From Pelosinus propionicus DSM 13327 (GTDB taxonomy: Bacteria; Bacillota; Negativicutes; DSM-13327), in assembly GCF_900114615.1 (NCBI RefSeq), contig NZ_FOTS01000003.1, forward strand, positions 1 through 64,000: 64,000 bases of DNA. The letters are read 5' to 3'. Shown piece after piece: positions 6,874 to 16,186 of this stretch. The notes below the pieces were generated by a model. It saw nothing but the letters and a program-made list of their open reading frames with translations, was not told the origin of the DNA and did no database searches. Within the stretch, counting starts at the first letter, position 1. The number at the start of each line of letters is the position of its first letter. Position numbers and translations under genes: made by a program.

Positions 6874-8841
6874 ATGAAGATAATTGCGGCTGAACACCAA
6901 GGTTTTTGTTATGGTGTTAAACGCGCAGTGGCAATGGCTCAAGAATGTATAGGTATGGAAGGCAATATACATACTTTAGGACCCATTATTCATAATCCAC
7001 AAGTAGTTAAGCGCTTTTCAGATAAGGGTATTGAAGTAATAAACGACATATCTTCTGTTGATGATGAAAGTACCGTGATTATACGTTCTCATGGAGTAGG
7101 TCCTGACATATATGCGAAAGCCCATACTAAAAAGTTAACGGTTGTTGATGCTACATGTCCCCATGTGAAAAAAGCACAACAAGCAGCTTATGAATTACTA
7201 CAAGATGGTTTTGCTGTAGTAATTATTGGTGAGAAACACCATCCAGAAGTAAAGAGTATTTTGGAATGGTCAAACAACCAGGGTATCGTAGTCGAAACAG
7301 TCGAAGAAGCAATGCAGTTACCTCTTATACCGAAATTAGGTGTAGTGGTACAAACTACTTTTTCTGGAGAAATTTTTCAAACTATAGTTAGTGTATTGCA
7401 AACGAAATGCAACGAAATTCAAATTCGCCGCACAATCTGCACTGCAACTGATCTTCGGCAGCAAGCAGCATTAGATATCGCAGCAAAAGTAGATGTAATG
7501 TTGGTAATTGGTGGTAAAAATAGTGCAAATACTTCAAGGCTAGCCCAATTATGTCATGATGCTGGCAGCCGGGTATATCACATAGAAACAGCTGCGGCGT
7601 TGAGAGTTGAAGATTTTTCTGGGGTAGAAACTGTTGGAATTACAGCAGGTGCATCCACTCCAGATTGGTTAATAGAGGAGGTTTATCAAAAAATGCAAGA
7701 ATTCAATCAATTGTTAAACAATGAAGTAATCAAACTTGAGCAAGGCAGTATTGTCAAGGGGAAAATCGTAGGTATTCGTAAAGATGAGATTTTTGTTGAC
7801 ATTGGCTATAAAGGAGAAGGAAGTATTTCCTTAACTGAATTAGCATATCCAGCACCAGAGAATGCTGCAGATATAGTAAGCGAGGGACAAATCATTGACG
7901 TGCTTATATTAGATTTAGAAAGCAATGATGGTATAAAATTATCTAAAGTAAAAGCTGATGCAATAGTAGCGTGGGATATATTAGAAGAGGCCGTAAATAA
8001 TAAAAAGCAAGTTGAAGCTAAGGTTTTGGAAGTTGTAAATGGTGGTTTAAAGGTTTCTGTTCTGGGGATTCATGGCTTTGTTCCTGCGTCTCAAGTAGAA
8101 TTACGCTTTGTAGAAGATTTATCACCTTTTAAAGGTCAAACATTAACTTTTCAACCGATTGAAGTTGATCGTATAAAAAAACGAGTAATTTTGTCTCGTA
8201 AGGTTATATTGCAAGAACAGCGCCGCATCCTTGAAGAAGAAACCTTTTCAAAGTTAGCCGTGGGACAAATTGTATCAGGAACGGTACGACGTATTGTTGA
8301 TTTTGGTGCCTTTATTGATATCGGTGGTATTGATGGGTTAGTACATATCTCAGATTTGTCATGGCACCGTGTAAAAAGCCCTCAAGAAATTGTAGCTCTA
8401 GGAGATGAGGTAAAGGTACTCATTTTAAAAATTGATAATGAGGCAAAAAAAATCTCCCTTAGCTTAAAAGAAGTTGGGCGTGATCCATGGCTGGACTTAA
8501 TCGAACAATATTCAGTAGGTGCAATTGTAAAAGGAAAAGTTACTAAGATTACTAAATTTGGAGCATTTGTAGAATTAGTTCCAGGAATAGAAGGTCTGGT
8601 TCATATGTCAGAACTATCCGATGAGAGAGTCAATAAGGTCGAGGATGTCGTAGCAATTGGCCAGGAAGTAACTGTAAAAATACTGGAGATTAGTAAAGAA
8701 AATAAACGTATTTCTCTTAGTATTAACAAAGCTCAGCAGGATGCTGAACGGGTAGAATATCAATCGTATTTGGATAAGCAAGAAGGAACCGGATCAACAA
8801 TTGGTGATAAACTCGGACACCTATTTAAGAAATTTGAGTAG
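6874..8841 (+). CDS. ispH: IspH fused to four S1 domains
   Basis: A 655-residue bifunctional protein. Residues 1-280 are 4-hydroxy-3-methylbut-2-enyl diphosphate reductase, the last step of the MEP isoprenoid pathway; its three cluster-ligand cysteines are visible in GFCYGVKRA (residue 12), DATCPHVKKA and RRTICTATDLRQ. From about residue 290 there are four S1 RNA-binding repeats, beginning GSIVKGKIVGIRKDEIFVDIG (first repeat), then around residues 380, 467 (ending DGLVHISDLSWH) and 552 (EGLVHMSELSDE). The S1 half resembles ribosomal protein S1/YpfD, whose gene follows cmk in Bacillus. This fusion is known from Clostridia and Negativicutes. RBS AGGAGG lies before ATG 6874. The isoprenoid gene fni follows 12 bases later. 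Confidence 0.95.
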   Translation: MKIIAAEHQGFCYGVKRAVAMAQECIGMEGNIHTLGPIIHNPQVVKRFSDKGIEVINDISSVDDESTVIIRSHGVGPDIYAKAHTKKLTVVDATCPHVKKAQQAAYELLQDGFAVVIIGEKHHPEVKSILEWSNNQGIVVETVEEAMQLPLIPKLGVVVQTTFSGEIFQTIVSVLQTKCNEIQIRRTICTATDLRQQAALDIAAKVDVMLVIGGKNSANTSRLAQLCHDAGSRVYHIETAAALRVEDFSGVETVGITAGASTPDWLIEEVYQKMQEFNQLLNNEVIKLEQGSIVKGKIVGIRKDEIFVDIGYKGEGSISLTELAYPAPENAADIVSEGQIIDVLILDLESNDGIKLSKVKADAIVAWDILEEAVNNKKQVEAKVLEVVNGGLKVSVLGIHGFVPASQVELRFVEDLSPFKGQTLTFQPIEVDRIKKRVILSRKVILQEQRRILEEETFSKLAVGQIVSGTVRRIVDFGAFIDIGGIDGLVHISDLSWHRVKSPQEIVALGDEVKVLILKIDNEAKKISLSLKEVGRDPWLDLIEQYSVGAIVKGKVTKITKFGAFVELVPGIEGLVHMSELSDERVNKVEDVVAIGQEVTVKILEISKENKRISLSINKAQQDAERVEYQSYLDKQEGTGSTIGDKLGHLFKKFE

Positions 8842-8853
8842 GGAGATGACAGG

Positions 8854-9918
8854 GTGCGCCAATCACGTAAATTAGATCATTTAAAATATTCATTAGCATT
8901 ACATGATGGACCTAATGCTAGCGGATTTGCCGACCTTTCTTTAATACATAATTGCCTTCCTAATTTATCATGGAATGATATTGATGTTTCATCTTCGCTG
9001 GCTGGTATATCCCTTGCCCATCCTCTTATAATTAATGCAATCACTGGTGGAGCGAATGATGTTACAGAAATTAATGAGCGGATCGCTGATTTCGCCAGCT
9101 TAACTAATACAGCAATGGCAATTGGTTCTCAGTATGCAGCTTTAGAGCATTCTGAAGTGCAGCATTCTTACAAAATTGTTCGTAAAAAAAATCCCAACGG
9201 AATAATTTTCGCAAACTTAGGTGCTTATGTCACTCCACAGCAAGCACAGATGGCAATAGATATGATTGATGCTCAAGGTATTCAGATCCATTTAAATGTT
9301 GCTCAAGAAATGATGATGGCTGAAGGAGATCGAGATTTCACCGGATATTTAACGAATATAACCAATATTGTAAATAAGGTAAAGGTTCCTGTAATCGTTA
9401 AAGAAGTTGGTTGCGGTATTGCCAAAGAACAGGCAAAATTATTATCAGAAACAGGCATTAAGGCGATTGACGTTGGTGGTACTGGTGGAACAAACTTCCT
9501 AGCAATTGAAGCTGCTCGTCGTAAATTAGATGTCAATCAAGAAACTTTATCTTGGGGAATTCCTACGGTTATAAGTGCTATTGAAACGATGTCTGTATTG
9601 CCTAAACCAATGGATATGATGGTTTCTGGAGGAATACGTACTTCTTTAGATGTAGTTAAATCTCTTGCTTTAGGCGGTGTTGCTACAGGTATGGCAACAC
9701 CAATAGTAAGAATGTTATGCGAGAAAAATGTAGATTCTGCTGTTAATTGGTTTCAAGAGTTTTTGCATGAGATTCATCGTTATATGCTACTGCTAGGTAC
9801 TGCTAATGTAAACGAGCTAGGATGCATTCCTCTGATTATTTCTGGTTATAGCAAAGATTGGCTGGTAACTAGGGGAATTGATATAAGTAAATATGCTGTT
9901 AATCGAAAGCATGGCTGA
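8854..9918 (+). CDS. fni: Type 2 isopentenyl-diphosphate isomerase
   Basis: FMN- and NADPH-dependent isomerase that interconverts isopentenyl and dimethylallyl diphosphate, acting directly after IspH. The 354-residue TIM-barrel protein shows RKLDHLKYSL near the start, NAITGGA (about 64), the VPVIVKEVGCGI block (about 178) and the FMN-phosphate loop DVGGTGGTNF (about 208), with SGGIRTSLDVVKSLALG further on. The start is GTG 8854 after GGGAGATG. Its position directly behind ispH fits a two-gene isoprenoid unit, and a terminator overlaps its end. Confidence 0.93.
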   Translation: MRQSRKLDHLKYSLALHDGPNASGFADLSLIHNCLPNLSWNDIDVSSSLAGISLAHPLIINAITGGANDVTEINERIADFASLTNTAMAIGSQYAALEHSEVQHSYKIVRKKNPNGIIFANLGAYVTPQQAQMAIDMIDAQGIQIHLNVAQEMMMAEGDRDFTGYLTNITNIVNKVKVPVIVKEVGCGIAKEQAKLLSETGIKAIDVGGTGGTNFLAIEAARRKLDVNQETLSWGIPTVISAIETMSVLPKPMDMMVSGGIRTSLDVVKSLALGGVATGMATPIVRMLCEKNVDSAVNWFQEFLHEIHRYMLLLGTANVNELGCIPLIISGYSKDWLVTRGIDISKYAVNRKHG

Positions 9919-9933
9919 TGCCATGCTTTTTTT
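9909..9933 (+). terminator. Terminator after fni
   Basis: GCATGGC (9909-9915) and GCCATGC (9920-9926) form a stem around a 4-base loop, followed by seven T residues. It overlaps the fni stop codon. Confidence 0.88.
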
Positions 9934-9993
9934 GTATGTTTTATCTCTTAAAGGGGCAAGATAAACTATAAAATACAGTAGAGGTGAATAAAT

Positions 9994-10749
9994 ATGAATA
10001 TGCCAATAGGAATGATTATGCTATTGGTTGTTGGTGTTTTGGTCTATTTTGGTGTAGCCCATAGAATCCTAGACAGAATGCGCTTAACCGATAAACAAGC
10101 TTTACTTTTTATCGGTGCCGTAATTGTAGGTAGCTTTATTGATATTCCACTAATGAGCACTCCCGTTGAAGTAAGTATTAACGTTGGAGGAGCCCTATTA
10201 CCGGCTTTATTAGCTATTTGGCTTATTTTTAAAGCCGATGAAACTGCAGAAAGAGTACGAGCTATATTGGCAGCTATTTTAGTAGCTGTAGCTGTATCTT
10301 TAGGATCTCGCTATTTACCTTATGAGCCAGAAAATATGTTTTTAGATCCTAAAATTATATATGGCATATCAGCAGGTCTCATTGCCTATTTAGCTGGTCG
10401 TTCTAGACGAAGTGCGTTTGTAGGTGGAGTGTTGGGGATTGTCTTAAGCGATATTGTGCATATGGTTACGATTATAGGGATAGGCATACCTGGTACAACA
10501 GATATTGGCGGTGCAGGTGCTTTTGACGTAGTTATGATTGCAGGAGTTATAGCTGTTATGGTTGCAGAATTAGTTGGAGAAACGAGAGAAAAAATGCAAG
10601 GTGGTCCTATGCTTGGCAGATATCGGCCAGAAGGATTATACGAATTTAGCAAGGAGCTTTCCCATAATAATCGTAAAAGCAAACTTCGTAAACAAAATGA
10701 AAAACTTGAAGGTAAGGACGAAAAAGATAGAGGTGAAGATCATGAATAA
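9994..10749 (+). CDS. DUF1614-like membrane protein
   Basis: A 251-residue integral membrane protein with roughly six hydrophobic segments, the first at residues 5-22 (MIMLLVVGVLVYFGVAH), followed by others around 40-58, 70-85, 90-105, 122-136 and 145-195, and a charged, Lys-rich cytoplasmic tail. Overall it resembles the DUF1614 family, which has no established function; this assignment is from memory of the family and is moderate. Its last 8 bases overlap the start of spoIIP, so the two are likely made together. That pairing suggests a role during sporulation, which is inference. Confidence 0.7.
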   Translation: MNMPIGMIMLLVVGVLVYFGVAHRILDRMRLTDKQALLFIGAVIVGSFIDIPLMSTPVEVSINVGGALLPALLAIWLIFKADETAERVRAILAAILVAVAVSLGSRYLPYEPENMFLDPKIIYGISAGLIAYLAGRSRRSAFVGGVLGIVLSDIVHMVTIIGIGIPGTTDIGGAGAFDVVMIAGVIAVMVAELVGETREKMQGGPMLGRYRPEGLYEFSKELSHNNRKSKLRKQNEKLEGKDEKDRGEDHE

Positions 10750-11899
10750 GCTGTGGGGGGCAGTTATAACATTACTTTTAGTATTCAGCGTAACTATACA
10801 GGGGTACACTCATGAACGATCAGATGGGGGATACTATACCTTAGTCGATGAAAATAACAATATTGTTTATATAACAGGTTGGGGCGTCGATGTGGGTGAT
10901 CAATTTCTTACTGAAAATAATAAACGTTATGAAGTAATTAGTGTTTCAGGAGATATTGTACAAAGTAAGTTTTTAGGTGATGTAAATCTAAGTCAATACG
11001 CTAAACCAAATAATACTTTTTTTAGTATACTACAACCATCTATAGCGTGGGCAGAGGCAAGTGGTAAAGTTGCTGTTTATCATACTCACTCTGATGAATC
11101 CTATATCCCTACTGACGGCAAAGATAGTATCTTAGGAGCTGGTGGCATTTATAAAGTAGGAGATGCATTTACGAGCGCTCTACAAGGTAAAGGAATGGAA
11201 GTTTTTCATTCTCAAGCTAAGCATGATCCTCATGATAATATGGCTTATGAGCGTTCACGGCGTACAGTTACAGAACTCTTAAAAAAACAGCCAGATGCGA
11301 TCTTTGATATTCACCGCGATGCAGCTCCGCCAGAAGTCTATAAAGCTAATATTGATGGAAAAGATATTACTAAACTGCAACTAGTCGTTGGGAAATATGG
11401 ACCTACCGGAAAGCAAATTGAAGATTATGCCTTACAAATAAAAGCAAATTCAGATACACAGCATCCAGGTTTAATTAAAGGCATTTTCTTCGCTAAAGGT
11501 GGAGATTATAATCAAGATTTACATCCTCGTTCCATGTTATTGGAAGTCGGTTCAGAAACCAATGATCGTGAATCGGCAGAAAGAGGTGTTGCTCTATTTG
11601 CAGATGTAATACCGAGTATCCTAGGAAAAACATCCGCATCTCCCACTAATGCAGAAGGAGCAGCTGGAGTAGGAACAGAACAAACAGGTCCTTCAGGCGC
11701 AAGTAAATCAATCGGTTGGATTGTTGGTTTTCTAGTTGTTGGTGTTGTTGCTTTCTTGTTTTTGAGTACTGGTAGCATGAAAGAAGCCAAAGGAAAGCTG
11801 AAGCAGTTTGCCTCAACAGAATTTGCTAATTTTTTAGGGCCTAAGTTAAAAGATAAAAAGCATAATAATAAGCCGAATCATGATAAAGAAAAAGAATAG
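10742..11899 (+). CDS. spoIIP: SpoIIP-family peptidoglycan hydrolase
   Basis: A 385-residue protein of the stage II sporulation protein P family, a cell-wall amidase/endopeptidase that with SpoIID and SpoIIM drives engulfment. Residues 1-22 form a signal peptide or anchor. The catalytic domain contains VAVYHTHSDESYIP (zinc-binding His), FDIHRDA and LLEVGSETN. Unusually a second hydrophobic segment (SIGWIVGFLVVGVVAFLFL) sits near the C-terminus, before a Lys-rich tail, so the domain could be held at both ends. ATG 10742 is used because GAGGTGAAGATC precedes it; it overlaps the upstream membrane-protein gene by 8 bases. Confidence 0.85.
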   Translation: MNKLWGAVITLLLVFSVTIQGYTHERSDGGYYTLVDENNNIVYITGWGVDVGDQFLTENNKRYEVISVSGDIVQSKFLGDVNLSQYAKPNNTFFSILQPSIAWAEASGKVAVYHTHSDESYIPTDGKDSILGAGGIYKVGDAFTSALQGKGMEVFHSQAKHDPHDNMAYERSRRTVTELLKKQPDAIFDIHRDAAPPEVYKANIDGKDITKLQLVVGKYGPTGKQIEDYALQIKANSDTQHPGLIKGIFFAKGGDYNQDLHPRSMLLEVGSETNDRESAERGVALFADVIPSILGKTSASPTNAEGAAGVGTEQTGPSGASKSIGWIVGFLVVGVVAFLFLSTGSMKEAKGKLKQFASTEFANFLGPKLKDKKHNNKPNHDKEKE

Positions 11900-11905
11900 A
11901 TCAGG

Positions 11906-11944
11906 AAAGAAATACTTTTTTTATAATATAAATAGTATTTCTTT
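11906..11944 (+). terminator. Hairpin after spoIIP
   Basis: An 11-bp perfect AT-rich stem (11906-11916 with 11934-11944) with a T-rich loop lies directly after the stop codon. Without a following T-run it is a less certain terminator. Confidence 0.55.
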
Positions 11945-12012
11945 GCAATTTATAGTATGATATAGAATGGAATAGAGATAATATAAAAAAGTATAATCTC
12001 TATTGAAAAGAT

Positions 12013-12060
12013 CTAAATAATGATTTATTTAGAGTGATGCCCTTCCATCACTCTTTCTTT
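12013..12060 (+). terminator. Terminator with an overlapping alternative hairpin
   Basis: AGAGTGATG (12031-12039) pairs with CATCACTCT (12046-12054), followed by TTCTTTT: a good terminator. Immediately before it, 12013-12020 pairs with 12025-12032, sharing two bases (12031-12032) with the terminator stem, so the two hairpins compete at their junction. This may be simple double termination. Confidence 0.7.
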
Positions 12061-12113
12061 TATTTGCAGGAAATAAAGAAAAAAAAGGGAATATAGCATG
12101 AGAGGTGACATTG

Positions 12114-13421
12114 ATGGCATATAGTGGTATTATTTCAAAGGTTATGCCAGAAAGTATTGCACAAGAAATAGGCTTGGAACAGGGAGATCGTCTCCTTGCA
12201 GTTGATGGAGAAAATATTCGAGATCTTATTGATTTGAGCTTTGCTTTGGCTGATGAGTGTATAGAACTTTTGATTGAAAAGAAAAATGGAGAACAAGAAG
12301 TTTTTGAAATAGAAAAAGATTATGATGAAGATTTAGGTATTGAATTTGAAAGCGCGGTCTTTGATGGTGTTCGTCGCTGCGCCAATAAATGTATTTTTTG
12401 TTTTGTAGATCAAATGGCACCTAATCTGAGAGAAAGTTTATACGTAAAAGATGATGATTATCGTTTATCATTTTTATATGGCAATTTTGTTACACTAACC
12501 AATCTTGGTCCCCGTGACATTAAAAGAATTAGCCAGCTTCATTTATCACCTTTATATATATCAGTCCATACTACAAATGGCATGCTACGTGAGAAAATGC
12601 TGAATAATAAGTTTGCAGGTAAAATTATGAATCAATTACATACGTTAATTGAAAATGGCGTTGAAATGCACACGCAGATCGTATTATGCCCCAATATCAA
12701 TGATGATGATGAGCTGGAAAGAACAATTCGTGAGTTATATGAATTACACCCTAATGTATTATCAATGGCAATCGTCCCAGTTGGATTGAGTCGCTTTCGA
12801 GATAATTGTTATGAATTAGATACTTTTACACCAGAAAAAGCCCTTGCAGTTGTTGAAAAAATAAATAGCTGGCAAGAAAAATGTAGAAAAGAGAATGGAG
12901 TATCCTTTGTATATTTATCAGATGAATTTTATCTTGCAGCGAATCAGCCTATTCCAGATTATGACATGTATGATGGCTTTCCTCAACTTGAAAATGGAAT
13001 TGGTCTTGTGCGAAATTTTCTATTTGAATGGCAAGAAGAACCTATAATAGTGAAAGGTTATTCTGAACCTCATTATCTAGATGTGGTATGCGGTATATCT
13101 GCGCAAAAAATTTTAGGACCATTATTAAAAGATATTGCTATCCCTAATTTAACAATTCGTGTTTTGTCTGTTGAAAACATGTTCTTTGGTACTGATATAA
13201 CTGTAAGTGGATTGCTGACAGGGCAAGATATAATTAGAACTTTGAGAGAAAATGATGGAATGCGGACAGGTGTCATCATACCTGGAGCGGCTTTAAAAAA
13301 AGGTGAGACTATATTTTTAGATAATATGACCTGTGAGCAATTAGAAGACCAAATTGCTGTTCCTGTACGTGCAGCTTATGGTGCCAAAGATTTAAGGGAA
13401 TTATTACAAGCCTGGAGGTAA
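12114..13421 (+). CDS. DUF512 radical-SAM/PDZ-like protein
   Basis: A 435-residue protein of the DUF512 family. Residues 1-60 resemble a PDZ-like domain (SIAQEIGLEQGDRLLAVDGE). A radical-SAM-like cluster motif follows at about residue 80 (RCANKCIFCFVDQM, CX3CX2C), with YRLSFLYGNFVTLTN next to it, and a C-terminal DUF512 domain. The function is not established for this family. ATG 12114 is chosen since GAGAGGTG lies six bases upstream; an in-frame GTG at 12105 overlaps that site. It is followed four bases later by cobO and then der; in clostridia this family also sits next to der. Confidence 0.85.
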   Translation: MAYSGIISKVMPESIAQEIGLEQGDRLLAVDGENIRDLIDLSFALADECIELLIEKKNGEQEVFEIEKDYDEDLGIEFESAVFDGVRRCANKCIFCFVDQMAPNLRESLYVKDDDYRLSFLYGNFVTLTNLGPRDIKRISQLHLSPLYISVHTTNGMLREKMLNNKFAGKIMNQLHTLIENGVEMHTQIVLCPNINDDDELERTIRELYELHPNVLSMAIVPVGLSRFRDNCYELDTFTPEKALAVVEKINSWQEKCRKENGVSFVYLSDEFYLAANQPIPDYDMYDGFPQLENGIGLVRNFLFEWQEEPIIVKGYSEPHYLDVVCGISAQKILGPLLKDIAIPNLTIRVLSVENMFFGTDITVSGLLTGQDIIRTLRENDGMRTGVIIPGAALKKGETIFLDNMTCEQLEDQIAVPVRAAYGAKDLRELLQAWR

Positions 13422-13425
13422 TTTC

Positions 13426-13962
13426 ATGACTAGTTTAGGACTAATACAAGTATATACTGGTGATGGGAAAGGGAAAACTACTGCTAGCTTAGGTTTAGCA
13501 TTCAGAGCCTGTGGACATGGTTTTCAAGTTTGTATGATTCAATTCATGAAAGATAATACAGAATATGGTGAATTTAAGTCTAGTAGTAATTTACCTGGTT
13601 TTACGTTATTTCAAGTTGGTCGAAATGATTTTGTAAATTTGGAAAACCCAGAAGCGATTGATAAGAAATTAGCCCAAGATGGATGGAATAAAGCAAAGCA
13701 TATGATTGTTTCTGGTAAATATGACATCGTCATTCTTGATGAAATTAATGTAGCTATGGCATGTAAAATAGTAGATGTACATTCTGTAGTAAGTTTTTTA
13801 ACTGAAGATCGTATGACATTAACAAAAATTCCAGAAATTATATTAACAGGCAGGTATGCACCACATGAAATTATTAACATTGCTCATTTAGTAACGGAAA
13901 TGAAGGAAATTCGCCATAACTTTTCGACTGGAATGGAATCACGCCAAGGTATTGAATTTTAA
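13426..13962 (+). CDS. cobO: Corrinoid adenosyltransferase
   Basis: A 178-residue CobO/BtuR-type ATP:cob(I)alamin adenosyltransferase, which attaches the upper adenosyl ligand to corrinoids. The modified P-loop GDGKGKTTASLGLAFRA is at residues 13-29, followed by VCMIQFMK (about 42) and the Walker-B-like DIVILDEIN (about 100). It starts 4 bases after the DUF512 gene and so is in its operon, 20 kb away from the main cobamide cluster. It would complete the adenosylation step that the cluster at 33.8-48.1 kb lacks. Confidence 0.92.
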   Translation: MTSLGLIQVYTGDGKGKTTASLGLAFRACGHGFQVCMIQFMKDNTEYGEFKSSSNLPGFTLFQVGRNDFVNLENPEAIDKKLAQDGWNKAKHMIVSGKYDIVILDEINVAMACKIVDVHSVVSFLTEDRMTLTKIPEIILTGRYAPHEIINIAHLVTEMKEIRHNFSTGMESRQGIEF

Positions 13963-13999
13963 GTTATAAAAAATATATGAATACGTATAGGAGATAAAA

Positions 14000-15322
14000 A
14001 TGAGTAAACCAATTTTAGCTATTGTTGGACGCCCTAATGTGGGTAAATCTACGTTATTTAATTATATTGGACAGAAAAAAGTATCGATTGTCGAAAACAT
14101 TCCAGGCGTTACTCGAGATCGGATTTATCTTGATGCAGAGTGGCTTGATCGTGAATTTACGATGATTGATACCGGTGGCATTGAAATAGAATCTAGCGAC
14201 AAAATATTAACTGCAATGAGGTATCAAGCGAAATTGGCGATTGACGAGGCAGATGCGATTTTATTTATCGTAGATGGAAAGGTTGGCCTAACTTCAGCCG
14301 ATGAGGAAGTTGCTATTATTTTGCGTAATACTCGTAAACCAGTGATTGTAGCTGTAAATAAAGTTGATAACATGCAAAAAGCAAATGAAATATATGAGTT
14401 TTATAATTTGGGACTTGGTGATCCAATTGCTATTTCCGCAGCAAATGCTTTAAATATTGGTGATCTACTGGATGAGGTTGTTAAACGTTTACCTAATGAA
14501 GAAATTGTAGATGAGGATAATGAAACAATTAAGGTAGCAGTTATTGGTCGTCCTAATGTTGGAAAGTCTTCTTTAGTCAATCGATTAGTTGGTGAAGAAA
14601 GAGTTATAGTAAGTGATGTGGCAGGTACCACTCGCGATGCAATTGACACTCACTTTACAAAAGACGATACATCTTTTGTTTTAATTGATACTGCTGGAAT
14701 GCGACGTAAGGCTAAAGTTGAGCTTCCTGTTGAAAGATATAGCGTTATGAGAGCGTTGCGAGCAGTGGACCGTTCTGATGTAGTATTAATTGTAATAGAT
14801 GCTGTAGATGGTGTTACAGAGCAGGATAAAAAAATTGCAGGCTATGCCCATGAAGCAGGTAAGGCTTCTGTTATTATTGTGAATAAATGGGATCTAATTG
14901 AGAAAGACGGCAAAACATCTCTAAGATATACGGAGGATATTCGCACAGAATTAGCCTTTATGCAATATTCACCAATACTGTTCATTTCAGCTCTTACGAA
15001 TCAAAGAGTTTCTCGTGTTACTGAATTGATAAAATTTGTAGCTGAGCAGCATACTATGCGCATTGCTACCAGTGTTTTAAATCAAGTAATTGAAGATGCG
15101 GTATCTATTAATCCTCCGCCATCACAATTTGGCAGACGCTTAAAAATTTATTTTACTACTCAGCCTAATGTAAAACCTCCAACATTTGTTCTTTTTGTTA
15201 ATGAACCCGAAATTATGCATTTTTCTTATTTGCGCTTCTTAGAAAATCGGCTTCGTGAGAGCTTTGGCTTTGAAGGTACACCACTAAAACTTGTAGTGCG
15301 TGGACGTAAAGAGGAAGAATAA
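14000..15322 (+). CDS. der: Ribosome-assembly GTPase Der
   Basis: A 440-residue double GTPase (EngA) needed for maturation of the 50S subunit. The first G domain starts with IVGRPNVGKSTLFN (residues 8-21) and has DTGGIE and NKVD; the second starts with VIGRPNVGKSSLVNR (about 180) and has DTAGMRRKAK and NKWD. A C-terminal KH-like domain ends with FGFEGTPLKLVVRGRK. Length is standard. RBS AGGAGATAAAA precedes ATG 14000. It lies in the conserved der-plsY-..-spoIVA order of spore formers. Confidence 0.96.
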   Translation: MSKPILAIVGRPNVGKSTLFNYIGQKKVSIVENIPGVTRDRIYLDAEWLDREFTMIDTGGIEIESSDKILTAMRYQAKLAIDEADAILFIVDGKVGLTSADEEVAIILRNTRKPVIVAVNKVDNMQKANEIYEFYNLGLGDPIAISAANALNIGDLLDEVVKRLPNEEIVDEDNETIKVAVIGRPNVGKSSLVNRLVGEERVIVSDVAGTTRDAIDTHFTKDDTSFVLIDTAGMRRKAKVELPVERYSVMRALRAVDRSDVVLIVIDAVDGVTEQDKKIAGYAHEAGKASVIIVNKWDLIEKDGKTSLRYTEDIRTELAFMQYSPILFISALTNQRVSRVTELIKFVAEQHTMRIATSVLNQVIEDAVSINPPPSQFGRRLKIYFTTQPNVKPPTFVLFVNEPEIMHFSYLRFLENRLRESFGFEGTPLKLVVRGRKEEE

Positions 15323-15348
15323 AATGATGGGGAGAAGATAATGATATA

Positions 15349-15963
15349 ATGAATTATTTACTTATCGCTATTCTTGGTTATTTGATTGGTTCGATTCCAA
15401 ATGGGTTGCTTATCGGGAAAAACATATATAATGTGGATTTACGACAATTCGGAAGTAAAAATATTGGAGCTACAAATGCATTTCGAACGTTAGGTCTGTG
15501 GCCCGCTTTTTGGGTATTTCTTACCGATGCAGCCAAAGGGGTTATTGCTGTATATATAAGTATTTTTTTTATAGGCACGCCAATTGCATTATTAACAGGT
15601 GGCATCGCCGCTATTATTGGTCATAATTGGTCAGTGTTTTTGAAATTTACAGGTGGACGTGGCGTGGCTACTGGTTTAGGTGTCATACTTGTATTAGTTC
15701 CTCAAATTACTGCAATCGTATTTTTAATATGGGCAATTATAGTATATGTTACTCGTTATGTATCATTGGCATCCATTGTATCTGCTGTATTAGTACCAAT
15801 TTTCATGTGGTTTTGGGGTGAAAAAATTGAATTCTTATATTTTGGTATTCTTGCCGCCTTGTTCGTTGTGGGTAGGCATAAGCCAAATATTGAAAGGCTA
15901 TTGAAAGGTACTGAATTAAAAATAAAAGTGGGCAATATGAGTGTTAATTCTAAAGAAAAATAA
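15349..15963 (+). CDS. plsY: Glycerol-3-phosphate acyltransferase PlsY
   Basis: A 204-residue membrane enzyme that transfers an acyl group from acyl phosphate to glycerol-3-phosphate, the first step of phosphatidate synthesis. It has about five hydrophobic segments and the family blocks GSIPNGLLIGK (residue 14), RQFGSKNIGATNAFRTLG (30-47), GHNWSVFLKFTGGRGVATG (about 91-108) and a late VGRHKPNIERLLKG (about 177). ATG 15349 gives a full-length protein; GGGGAG lies 12 bases upstream, slightly far. A very strong terminator follows. In many Firmicutes gpsA comes next; here spoIVA does. Confidence 0.92.
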   Translation: MNYLLIAILGYLIGSIPNGLLIGKNIYNVDLRQFGSKNIGATNAFRTLGLWPAFWVFLTDAAKGVIAVYISIFFIGTPIALLTGGIAAIIGHNWSVFLKFTGGRGVATGLGVILVLVPQITAIVFLIWAIIVYVTRYVSLASIVSAVLVPIFMWFWGEKIEFLYFGILAALFVVGRHKPNIERLLKGTELKIKVGNMSVNSKEK

Positions 15964-16009
15964 AGTAAGAAAAAAGACTGCGTTTAAGCGCAGTCTTTTT
16001 TCTTACTTT
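15962..16009. terminator. Strong bidirectional-type terminator after plsY
   Basis: A perfect 21-bp stem (15962-15982 with 15989-16009) and a 6-base loop, with an internal A6/T6 tract that can serve transcription from either side. Confidence 0.9.
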
Positions 16010-16136
16010 GTAATAATATTGCTGGCATGTCATATATTTATAATGATTAATTGACTACTATTTAGTTAATTTTAAAATACTATTTTATTCGATTCTTATT
16101 TTTTTCTTTAAGGGAGGGATGGTTACAAGTGTAGAA

Positions 16137-16161
16137 TATACGCTAGTATTTTCCATAAAGC
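16137..16161 (+). promoter_or_regulatory. Possible sigma-E promoter of spoIVA
   Basis: GAATATA near 16134-16140 and CATAAAGCAT near 16154-16163 are about 15 bases apart and resemble the mother-cell sigma-E pattern (ATA..., CATA..A.T). Established knowledge: spoIVA is sigma-E dependent in Bacillus. The match is partial. Confidence 0.35.
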
Positions 16162-16186
16162 ATAGCTGTAGGGAGGGAAACGGTAA

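Noticed and set aside
15962-16009. 21-bp perfect inverted repeat as a mobile-element end
   Set aside because: Position after plsY, loop size and A/T tracts are those of a strong rho-independent terminator; no flanking duplication or transposase.
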